Source: Novipirellula aureliae (GTDB taxonomy: Bacteria; Planctomycetota; Planctomycetia; Pirellulales; Pirellulaceae). From it: a stretch of DNA of 64,000 nucleotides. The stretch spans positions 238,059 to 302,058 of the forward strand of contig NZ_SJPY01000006.1 of the NCBI RefSeq assembly GCF_007860185.1. Reading direction: 5' to 3'. The notes under the pieces were generated by a model that saw only the letters and a list, made by a program, of their open reading frames with translations, did no database searches and was not told where the DNA came from. A program made the position numbers and the translations under genes. Positions 52,951-61,064 of this stretch are shown one piece after another (position 1 is the stretch's first letter; every line of letters starts with the position of its first letter).

Positions 52951-54465
52951 ATGATGAAAAGGATAAACAACGGGCAATGGATCGCTGTTTTGCTCTGCTG
53001 CACATTTTCGTGCACCGCCGAGAAAGTGTCGGGAGCACCAATTCAGGGAAAGGCAAAGACTAATTTTCTACAAATCCTGACCGATGACCAGGGCTGGGGT
53101 GATCTTGGTTCTTTTGGTCACGTCTTTATCAAAACGCCCAACATTGACCGACTCGCAGAGGAAGGACTCAAATTTGTCCAATGCTATTCATCGGCTGCGG
53201 TGTGCTCTCCTTCACGTGCATCGATCCTGACGGGAAGAACACCCTTTAGAAACGGTGTTTATCGGTTCATACCCGCGGACCATTTCTGTTATCTCCAAAG
53301 CGATGAAGTCACGCTGCCGCAACTCTTAAGAAAGCATGGTTACCAAACGGCTCATTTTGGAAAATGGCATCTCAGCCATTTCACCGAGGAAAGGATCGAA
53401 GTCGAAAACGAGTGGCCGCAACGATTCAAGAACTATGGCTTCAGCACCGATCCGATGCAACCCACCATGGACGACTATGGCTACGACTACTGGCTAGCAA
53501 CGGGAAATGTGGCGCGGCCATGTCATAAAGATCCGGAAAACTTTTTCCTCAATGGAAAACCAATGGGCTTGATGGAAGGTTACTCTGCTCAAATCGTCGC
53601 TAAAGAGCTCATTGAGTGGTTGCGTGACCATCGAGAAGACAGCAAACCCTTTTTCATCACCCTCTGGTTTCATGAGCCTCACGGGCCGATTGAGAGTGAT
53701 CCCCGATTGATGGAGCGATACAACGATGACGTGGAAGACCCAAACCTAAAGCAATACTTTGCCAGTGTCACACAAATCGATGAGGCGGTAGGAGAGATCG
53801 TTCAGGCTCTGAAGGACGAAGGCGTTTACGATGACACGTTGGTTTGGTACACGAGCGATAACGGGCCGGAAGGGGATACCGAATACGGATCGCCTAGTAA
53901 GAAGAATAACCTGTGGCGTGACCGATATCGCGGTAGCACGGGCGGGTTGCGTGGGCGCAAACGACATACCCATGAAGGCGGCATCCGTGTGCCGGGAATC
54001 ATCTCCTGGCCTGCCGGATTTAAGCGGAGCGGAGTACAGCCGGGCGGTATTTCGGATGAACCCATTATCGGTTCCGATGTGTTCCCAACTTTGCTTGAGA
54101 TCGCAGGCATTGAGCTGCCGGAAAATGTCACCTTGGACGCCACCTCCATTGTGCCAATCCTGGAAAACAAAAAGTTCCAGCGCAAACAGCCTCTCTACTG
54201 GAGGAATACCAGCCATGAATTTCGTATTGCATTACGCGAGGGCGACTGGAAAATCCTGGCGAAATCAGATCAAACCGGTTTTGAATTATACAACTTGGCG
54301 ATCGATCCCAGAGAAACCACCGATCTCTCTGCCCATGAACCTGCACGGTTTGAACGATTGAAAAAAGCACTGATTGAATATGACAATGAAGTGCTCAACG
54401 AAGGTCCTGATTGGTGGAAGAAGGAACGAGGTTTGAAAGACATGCCGTTGTATAGGTCAAACTGA
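52951..54465 (+). CDS. Exported sulfatase, S1 (formylglycine type)
   Basis: 504 residues; signal segment about 1-29 (AVLLCCTFSCTAEKVSGA). NFLQILTDDQGWGDLGSFGH carries the metal Asp pair (ILTDDQ instead of the more usual FIxxDD). Cys85 in VCSPSRASILTG is the formylglycine site. Then HFGKWHLSHF, LWFHEPHGPIES, YTSDNGPEGD, and STGGLRGRKRHTHEGGIRVP. It is a close paralogue of 57551-59050 (shared NVARPCHKDP...NFFLNGK stretch) and a different subtype from 35350 and 51967. Probably periplasmic or surface desulfation of the target glycan. Confidence 0.93.
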   Translation: MMKRINNGQWIAVLLCCTFSCTAEKVSGAPIQGKAKTNFLQILTDDQGWGDLGSFGHVFIKTPNIDRLAEEGLKFVQCYSSAAVCSPSRASILTGRTPFRNGVYRFIPADHFCYLQSDEVTLPQLLRKHGYQTAHFGKWHLSHFTEERIEVENEWPQRFKNYGFSTDPMQPTMDDYGYDYWLATGNVARPCHKDPENFFLNGKPMGLMEGYSAQIVAKELIEWLRDHREDSKPFFITLWFHEPHGPIESDPRLMERYNDDVEDPNLKQYFASVTQIDEAVGEIVQALKDEGVYDDTLVWYTSDNGPEGDTEYGSPSKKNNLWRDRYRGSTGGLRGRKRHTHEGGIRVPGIISWPAGFKRSGVQPGGISDEPIIGSDVFPTLLEIAGIELPENVTLDATSIVPILENKKFQRKQPLYWRNTSHEFRIALREGDWKILAKSDQTGFELYNLAIDPRETTDLSAHEPARFERLKKALIEYDNEVLNEGPDWWKKERGLKDMPLYRSN

Positions 54466-54513
54466 ATTCACGCATTGAACCAAAATTTATTTTGATAAAC
54501 AGGAAAGAAAACA

Positions 54514-55971
54514 ATGAGTAACTTAAGATTTGGGTCAGTATGTAAGGGTGTTATCGTCGGTAGCTTTTTCTGCCTAAACGCCCTTTCCGTTTCCGCTGCA
54601 TCGTATCAGCCGACAGAACAGCATTCCGTTGATCTATCCGATGGTGCAACCGTGAGCTCCCAACCCGTTCAGACCAGCCCGTTCACGGCCTCGACGGAAA
54701 AGCCTGGCGCCGTGGTTACGGTTAAACTGGATGAGGTGGTTCACCCCAAGCTGGCGGGTATTGGTGGCGCCTTTAATGAAATTGGCGGCGATGCCTTTAT
54801 GAGCCTTCCGGAGAAGAACCAAAAGGCTGTAGCCGAAGCGTTGTTCAACCCGGAAAAGGGTGCCGGCCTCACCGTATGCCGTACGGCGGTCGGCTCTTCG
54901 GATTTCGGACTGAGCGAATACAGCTATAGCGAAACGGCTGACGATTATGAGATGGAGCATTTCTCAGTCGAGCGGGACACGAAGTCGGTGATCCCCTTTA
55001 TTCTTGCAGCCAAGGCTGAGAATCCGGGCCTGCGCATCTTTGCCTCTCCTTGGAGTCCGCCGGGGTGGATGAAAGAAAGTGGAAAAATGGATGGCGGCAG
55101 GCTGCCAGGCAAAGTCGACAATCCCCTGAACGTCCTCAAGTCGGATCCCAAAATTTATGAGGCCTACGCACTCTATTTTTCCAAATATGTGCAGGCCTAT
55201 GCAAAGCATGGTGTGACCGTTGAACGGCTCCTCGTTCAAAACGAGACCGACATGAGTCCGACATATCCCGGATGCAACATGTTGCCGGAGGAGATGTCGG
55301 AACTGATTCTAAAATATATACGTCCACAGTTTGAAAAGGATGGTTTAGAGACAGAGATCTGGGCTGGGACTTTTCGCGGACGGGGTGGAAATGCGCGGAA
55401 CGATGCAGCCGCATTTATGAAGCTGGAAGGCCGAAAAGCGATCGATGGGCTGGGTTTGCAATATTGCAGGGCGAATATTACGAAGGCCTTGCACACTGAC
55501 TATCCTGAGATGCCGTTGATGCATACCGAAGGAGCTTGCCAGAATGGTAAAAATTCGATGGCCCAGGCTCGCGGTCGCTTTGCCGAGGTTGCTGAATGGC
55601 TCTACAGTGGAACGGAGAATTATTGCTACTGGAACATGGTTCTTAATGAAACGTCGAAAAGCGCCTGGGATTGGAAACAAAACAGTCTGATGATCATTGA
55701 CCGAGAATCCGGAGAGATCACCTATACCAGCGACTTTGCTCCCATTGCACTATTGAGCCGCCATATTCGTCCCGGTGATCAGCTGCTGAACGTTGAAACG
55801 TCGGACGATACGCCTGCGATTGCCGTACGCAGTGGAGAACGATTGGTTGTCTTTGTGCAGAACGATGCCGAGACTTCGGTAACGAAAGAAATCAATATTG
55901 TGGGTGACACCGTATCGGTTGAAATTCCTGCTCGCCAATTGCGTGCCTTTGTGTTTACAGGTGCGGAATGA
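54514..55971 (+). CDS. Exported GH30 glycosidase
   Basis: 485 residues; signal peptide about 1-29 (SFFCLNALSVSAA). A (beta/alpha)8 protein with a small beta domain formed from both ends. GIGGAFNEIGGDAF, CRTAVGSSDFGLSEYSY, FASPWSPPGWMKESG, LLVQNETDMSPTYPG (Glu of the NE pair as acid/base; the third residue is Thr where Pro is usual), and MHTEGACQNG (Glu nucleophile) are the GH30 signature. GH30 includes beta-glucosidase, beta-fucosidase, beta-xylosidase and endo-xylanase types. The subfamily is not clear. It overlaps the next GH28 by 4 bases. Confidence 0.88.
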   Translation: MSNLRFGSVCKGVIVGSFFCLNALSVSAASYQPTEQHSVDLSDGATVSSQPVQTSPFTASTEKPGAVVTVKLDEVVHPKLAGIGGAFNEIGGDAFMSLPEKNQKAVAEALFNPEKGAGLTVCRTAVGSSDFGLSEYSYSETADDYEMEHFSVERDTKSVIPFILAAKAENPGLRIFASPWSPPGWMKESGKMDGGRLPGKVDNPLNVLKSDPKIYEAYALYFSKYVQAYAKHGVTVERLLVQNETDMSPTYPGCNMLPEEMSELILKYIRPQFEKDGLETEIWAGTFRGRGGNARNDAAAFMKLEGRKAIDGLGLQYCRANITKALHTDYPEMPLMHTEGACQNGKNSMAQARGRFAEVAEWLYSGTENYCYWNMVLNETSKSAWDWKQNSLMIIDRESGEITYTSDFAPIALLSRHIRPGDQLLNVETSDDTPAIAVRSGERLVVFVQNDAETSVTKEINIVGDTVSVEIPARQLRAFVFTGAE

Positions 55972-57458
55972 AACGGGCTGCTTTAGTAATACTGATGGCC
56001 GTTGTGGTCGGAGAATTTGCGGCGGTCCCTGCGATCTCTGCTGAGATAACCAAACCTGCATCTGGACGAGAAGATTCGAAGGTTTTTGATGTGAAAACCT
56101 TTGGGGCCGTTGGTGACGGAAAGACGCTAGATACCGAGGCACTGCAGGCAGCGATCGATGCCTGCACCCAGGCCGGTGGTGGAACCGTGTGGGTGCCTGC
56201 CGGTGAATATGTGTCTGGTACGCTGCAGTTAAAAAGCAACGTGACGCTATCGTTAGACCACGGCGCGGCCATTCTGGGCAGTCTGGATCTCAAGGATTAT
56301 CCTGTTGACAAACTCCGGCCGTCACGTGAAGGGAATTCCGAATGCCTTCTTTACGCCGAGGATGCAACCAACATCCGGTTGGAAGGATTGGGAACCATCA
56401 ATGGTCGCGGCAAGCCGAAGTTTTTCCCAATCAACGCGGGGCTGAATGGTGCGGATAATCGGCCGCGATTAATCCGATTCGAGAACTGTGAAAAGCTCAC
56501 CTTCTCCGGCCTAACATATCGAAACCCCGCTTTTTGGGGGATCCATCTGGTGGATTGCCGCGACGTCCATTTTACGGGCGTGAAGATCCGATTCCGCAAC
56601 AACCACTCGAACAACGATGGGATCGACCTCGATGCCTGCGAGAATGTACTGATCGAAAACTGCGATATTCTCTCCGGCGATGATGCGATCTGTCTGAAAA
56701 GCACCCTAAATCCATGTCGGGACATTGTGGTACGCAACTGCGTCGTCAGCAGTCACACGGCTGCCCTGAAGTTAGGGACGTCTTCGACGGGCGGCTATAT
56801 CGACGTGGATGTCTCCAATTGCCACTTCTACGATTGCCCCATGGGCGGTATCAAACTCCAGATTGTGGATGGAGGACGGATGGAGAACATCAATATCAGG
56901 CGTATCGTGATGGACGATGTTGGCTCGCCGCTCTTTATCCGACTGGGAAATCGCGGGCGGACATACGCCGGGAACACGCACACCGGTCCGGACACCGGCA
57001 GTGGCCAAGCGGAAGGGGCTACGGTCGGATCCGTGAAAGGGGTGCGAATCGGTGACGTGGTGGCGACGGTGACGTTCGAGGCCAGAGATCGGGTTGCAAA
57101 GGCTCAGGCCCAAGGCGATGTTTCCATGAATTTTCCGGAACCTGGCTACCGAATCGAGGCGCAAGCCGGGCCAATCATGATTGCCGGTATCCCGGGACAC
57201 TACATTGAAGACGTGATGCTGGAGAATATTCAGGTCTCCTATCCGGGCGGCGGCACTCTGGAAGATACCGAGCACGAGGTTCCCGAGGATATTGCCCGCT
57301 ATCCCGAGCAGTATTTCTTCGGAGTGCTTCCGGCTTGGGGAGCCTATATCCGCCATGCCAAAAACATTGAGTTCAGAAACGTGAAGATGAGCACACGTGC
57401 TCCGGATGCACGTGAGCGAATTGTCCTCGATGATGTTGACGGATTCGTTGACCAATAG
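55968..57458 (+). CDS. Exported GH28-like beta-helix enzyme
   Basis: 496 residues; the ATG overlaps the GH30 stop (ATGA), so translation is coupled. Signal segment LVILMAVVVGEFAAVPAISA. FDVKTFGAVGDGKTLDTEALQ, NNDGIDLDACENVLIENCD, SGDDAICLKSTLNPC. TAALKLGTSSTGG occupies the GHG region and GGIKLQIVDGG the RIK region, so the His and Arg of classical polygalacturonases are absent. Closest to 37059-38474. The coupling to GH30 suggests both act on one oligosaccharide. Confidence 0.88.
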   Translation: MKRAALVILMAVVVGEFAAVPAISAEITKPASGREDSKVFDVKTFGAVGDGKTLDTEALQAAIDACTQAGGGTVWVPAGEYVSGTLQLKSNVTLSLDHGAAILGSLDLKDYPVDKLRPSREGNSECLLYAEDATNIRLEGLGTINGRGKPKFFPINAGLNGADNRPRLIRFENCEKLTFSGLTYRNPAFWGIHLVDCRDVHFTGVKIRFRNNHSNNDGIDLDACENVLIENCDILSGDDAICLKSTLNPCRDIVVRNCVVSSHTAALKLGTSSTGGYIDVDVSNCHFYDCPMGGIKLQIVDGGRMENINIRRIVMDDVGSPLFIRLGNRGRTYAGNTHTGPDTGSGQAEGATVGSVKGVRIGDVVATVTFEARDRVAKAQAQGDVSMNFPEPGYRIEAQAGPIMIAGIPGHYIEDVMLENIQVSYPGGGTLEDTEHEVPEDIARYPEQYFFGVLPAWGAYIRHAKNIEFRNVKMSTRAPDARERIVLDDVDGFVDQ

Positions 57459-57550
57459 AACGTGATGAATATCCAGCGCAACGAACATCGTCCCCGAGTC
57501 TAGGAAAGGACTTGGGGATTTTCAAAAGAGGAAAAACAAGGAGACATATT

Positions 57551-59050
57551 TTGAGACCGATAGTAAATATCTTATCAGCCGCAGTCTTGCTTTGTACGAT
57601 TCTTCCCTGTTCAGGACAAACGAACGACAATGATTCAGCAAAGCTTAAACCGAAAAAGACAAACTTCCTGCAAATTTTGACGGATGACCAGGGCTGGGGC
57701 GATCTCGAATCTTATGGCCATGTTTTTTTGAAAACCCCCAACATCGACCGCTTAGCAGGCGAGGGCATCAAGTTTACCCATTGCTATGCATCCGCTGCGG
57801 TTTGTTCTCCATCTCGCTCTTCGATCCTCACCGGAAGAACGCCCTATAGGAATGGTGTCTTCCGATGGATACCCGCTGACCATTACTGTTATTTGGCAAG
57901 CGACGAGATCACTTTACCTCAGCTATTGAGAGACAACGGCTATCAAACCGCTCATTTTGGAAAATGGCACCTAAGCCATTTTTCAGAGGAACCGTTGGAG
58001 GAAAGGACCCAGCCTCAAGGGTTCAAGAATTTCGGTTTTGGCAACGCCCCTGATCAGCCTTCCATGGACGACTATGGTTATGACTACTGGTTTGCAACGG
58101 GGAATGTGGCGCGGCCATGTCACAAAGACCCAAACAATTTCTTCCTCAATGGAAAGGCAATGGGATTGATGGAGGGATTTTCTGCCCAAATCGTCGCAAC
58201 GGAAGTCGTCAAGTGGCTGCGCGAACACAGAACGCCCCATCAACCCTTCTTTATGACGCTCTGGTTCCATGAACCGCATGGCCCGATCGAAAGTGATCCC
58301 AAATTCATACAAAGATACAAGCAAGTCAACGACCCGAGCTTTCAGCAGTATTTAGCCAATGTGACGCAAATCGACGAAGCGGTTGGCGAAGTTCTACAAG
58401 CCCTGAAAGCGGAAGGCGTTTATGACGACACCTTGATTTGGTACACCAGCGATAACGGGCCAGAAGGACCGCACGAATTTGGTTCCTTCAACAACGAGAA
58501 TCACATTGGTGGACCGCGTTACCGCGGGAGCACCGGTGGATTGCGAGGACGTAAACGCGATACCCACGAAGGTGGAATTCGCGTTCCGGGAATCATCTCC
58601 TGGCCCGCCGGATTCGCACGACATGGGCTAAAGCCAGGAGGCATTTCGGATGAGCCGATTATCGGTTCCGATGTTTTCCCGACTTTACTTGAGTTAGCAG
58701 GCGTCGATCTACCAGAGAATGTCACCCTTGATTCCGCATCGATCGTGCCCATTTTGGAAAACAAGGCATTCCAGCGACCGAGACCGCTTTACTGGCGCAA
58801 TTATCTCCGAGAGTTCAATATCGCTCTGCGCGAGGGCGATTGGAAGATCATTGGAAAATCGGATCGCAGCGAGTTTGAATTATACAATTTGGCGATCGAT
58901 CCCCGGGAAACGACCGATCTGTCTGCCCATGAGCCGGCATTGTTTGAGCGGCTAAAACGAGAACTCGTCGAATACGATAACGGAGTGCTCAACGAAGGCC
59001 CGGATTGGTGGAAACAGGACAAAAGTGCAACGGAGATGCCACGCAGGTAA
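57551..59050 (+). CDS. Exported sulfatase, S1 (formylglycine type), TTG start
   Basis: 499 residues from the TTG at 57551: AAGGAG lies 7 bases upstream and the next residues (RPIVNILSAAVLLCTILPCS) form a signal peptide, possibly with a lipobox. The frame is open further upstream but with no better start. NFLQILTDDQGWGDLESYGH, Cys85 in VCSPSRSSILTGR, HFGKWHLSHF, LWFHEPHGPIES, YTSDNGPEGP, STGGLRGRKRDTHEGGIRVP. A close paralogue of 52951-54465, similar along the whole length; the two flank the GH30-GH28 pair, suggesting segmental duplication. Desulfates the same or a closely related glycan. Confidence 0.92.
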   Translation: MRPIVNILSAAVLLCTILPCSGQTNDNDSAKLKPKKTNFLQILTDDQGWGDLESYGHVFLKTPNIDRLAGEGIKFTHCYASAAVCSPSRSSILTGRTPYRNGVFRWIPADHYCYLASDEITLPQLLRDNGYQTAHFGKWHLSHFSEEPLEERTQPQGFKNFGFGNAPDQPSMDDYGYDYWFATGNVARPCHKDPNNFFLNGKAMGLMEGFSAQIVATEVVKWLREHRTPHQPFFMTLWFHEPHGPIESDPKFIQRYKQVNDPSFQQYLANVTQIDEAVGEVLQALKAEGVYDDTLIWYTSDNGPEGPHEFGSFNNENHIGGPRYRGSTGGLRGRKRDTHEGGIRVPGIISWPAGFARHGLKPGGISDEPIIGSDVFPTLLELAGVDLPENVTLDSASIVPILENKAFQRPRPLYWRNYLREFNIALREGDWKIIGKSDRSEFELYNLAIDPRETTDLSAHEPALFERLKRELVEYDNGVLNEGPDWWKQDKSATEMPRR

Positions 59051-59132
59051 ATGCGATTGATCGTATTGGCAGAGAGGGAGTCGTCGGATGGCCCACAAAT
59101 TTAGTGTAAGAATCAATCAGGTTTGACTCATA

Positions 59133-59231
59133 ATGAAAAGATCGATATTCGTTCCGCTCACGGTAGCGTTGTCGATTCACGTTTGTACGGTCGATCGCGA
59201 GAAAACGCTCCTAACCAAAGAAAGCAAATGA
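59133..59231 (+). other. Short signal-peptide-like ORF overlapping the next gene
   Basis: 32 codons: MKRSIFVPLTVALSIHVCTV and a polar end, TKESK. Its stop overlaps the next ATG in ATGA. It resembles a signal peptide cut from its protein: either the 5' stub of a lost exported enzyme (for instance a sulfatase) or a coupled leader. No mature domain. Confidence 0.35.
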
Positions 59232-60997
59232 GAAGAGAAATTATCGTATCCGTTATCGTGCTAGGCTGGCTCAGTTTGCCAGTTTTTTGTTGGGCGTCGG
59301 ATCCCTTTTGGACGGACTATTTTGAAGCGGAAACCTTTAGCACTCAGACCGGAGGAAACAAGGCCAGCAGCGAGTATTTCCCCTACATTGGAAACGGCTA
59401 TTTGGAGATGGGAGGGCAAGGGGCGACTGTGACTTGGGATAGCATCACGGTCCCCAAAGCGGGCACGTATACGCTAATCTTGAAGTATGCCAACAACACC
59501 GAACACGAACTCCCCTGTGATCTAAAGGTCAATGGCGTCTTCATCAAGAACATTCCTTTTGGTGAATTCAAAAAGAACTGGCATGTCCCCAGGCCCGAAG
59601 CGACCGAGTACACCCCTGAAACCGTTGGCTGGGCGAAGTATTGGAATGCGCGAGTCATGGTCGATCTAAATGCCGGCAACAATACCGTTGAGCTGACGGC
59701 GACTTCGGAAAAGGGTGGCCCCCACATCGATAACATAGCTGTGAGCACGGCCATCCGTGAACCGCCTGCGCCTGTCATCCATGTGAAAGATCATGGTGCC
59801 GTGGGCGATGGCAGTACGGATAACACCGAAGCGATTGCCAATGCCATCGCTGCGTGTCCTTCCGGAGGCTCCGTCGTTTTCGATGAGGGAATCTATATGA
59901 CCGGATCGGTTACCTTGAAAGCAGATGTGACGCTTTGGGTTTCTGAAAATGCAGTCATACGAGCCGTCAAGGATAATGATAAAATCCAAACCTATCCCGA
60001 AGGGTCGTTTCAAGGCGAATACATTACGAGATACTTCTTGTTCGGAAACGAAGTGGATAACTTAACGATCACCGGTGGAGGGACGATCGACCTTAACACC
60101 ACAGAGAGAATTCCTGGCAGGGCCAATACCCGCCGTCCGGCAATATTGGGATGGGCGAATTCGAAAAATGTTAGAGTCACCAACGTCGACCTGATCCAGG
60201 GTGATTTCTGGGCTTTTGTCCCTCAGAAATCCGATCATGTCATTATTGATGGCATCAATCTTTTCAACATAAATAAAGATGGCATCACCCCTATCGATTG
60301 TCACGACATATCGATTACCAATTCCGTTATTTCAAGCGGGGACGATGCGATGTGCCCCAAGAGCTATGATCCGTCCAAGGGGATTGATAAGTTGGTGGTG
60401 AAGAATTTGACCATCAACTATACCAAGTGGAAGGGATTCAAGTATGGAGGCTCCACCAAGGGAGATTTCACCAACTCCATCATTGAAGACGTTGCCATGG
60501 TCCATACGCATAGCGGTTTGGCCCTGTACGCCATGAGCGGCTGCAACGTCACGAACATCAAGTTCAACCGTATCAAAATGAATAATGTACAAACTCCCTT
60601 TTTCATTGTTCGGGACGCTGCGGCATCAACGGATACACCCGGGATGCGCGACATTCACATCTCCAATTTTGAGGTCAGGAATGTCTATGGGCAAGAAGGC
60701 AGCTCGATTCAGGGAACGGAAAGAGATGGCGAGGTCTATCCCATTAGAAATATCTATCTCACGAATGTAAGCGTGAAAGACTTCAAAGGCGGTTTAAAAA
60801 CAGTGCCTGGCACGCCACAGGAATTTCCAGGCCGCTACCCCGAGACCACGGTTTTTGGGAACTTCCCCGCCTGGGGCTATTTCATCCGGCATGCTGAAAA
60901 CGTGGTGTTTCATCATGTGACTCATTCGGTTGCACCTGCAGACGCTAGGCAGGATGTTGTGCTGGAAGATGTGGTCTCCTTTGAAGAAGTGAAATAA
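59228..60997 (+). CDS. CBM + GH28-like exported enzyme
   Basis: 589 residues from the ATG at 59228, which begins MRREIIVSVIVLGWLSLPVF, a signal peptide; the frame is open back to 59123 but charged. A CBM6/35-like domain at ~25-165 (DYFEAETFSTQTGG, GYLEMGGQGATVTWDSITV) and a GH28-like helix (KDHGAVGDGSTDNTEAIA, NKDGITPIDCHD, SSGDDAMCPKSYDPS). Closest to the CBM-GH28 part of 28069-31212, of which it looks like an esterase-less copy. It sits just before the second unassigned gene (61065), exactly as the first unassigned gene (25703) sits before 28069, so the two ends of the locus mirror each other in content. Confidence 0.88.
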   Translation: MRREIIVSVIVLGWLSLPVFCWASDPFWTDYFEAETFSTQTGGNKASSEYFPYIGNGYLEMGGQGATVTWDSITVPKAGTYTLILKYANNTEHELPCDLKVNGVFIKNIPFGEFKKNWHVPRPEATEYTPETVGWAKYWNARVMVDLNAGNNTVELTATSEKGGPHIDNIAVSTAIREPPAPVIHVKDHGAVGDGSTDNTEAIANAIAACPSGGSVVFDEGIYMTGSVTLKADVTLWVSENAVIRAVKDNDKIQTYPEGSFQGEYITRYFLFGNEVDNLTITGGGTIDLNTTERIPGRANTRRPAILGWANSKNVRVTNVDLIQGDFWAFVPQKSDHVIIDGINLFNINKDGITPIDCHDISITNSVISSGDDAMCPKSYDPSKGIDKLVVKNLTINYTKWKGFKYGGSTKGDFTNSIIEDVAMVHTHSGLALYAMSGCNVTNIKFNRIKMNNVQTPFFIVRDAAASTDTPGMRDIHISNFEVRNVYGQEGSSIQGTERDGEVYPIRNIYLTNVSVKDFKGGLKTVPGTPQEFPGRYPETTVFGNFPAWGYFIRHAENVVFHHVTHSVAPADARQDVVLEDVVSFEEVK

Positions 60998-61064
60998 GCG
61001 ATGCGAAAACCGCCGTTGCTGGCGGCCCTTCCGCACGCTCCATCCCTCAAGTGAAACAAAAAGA

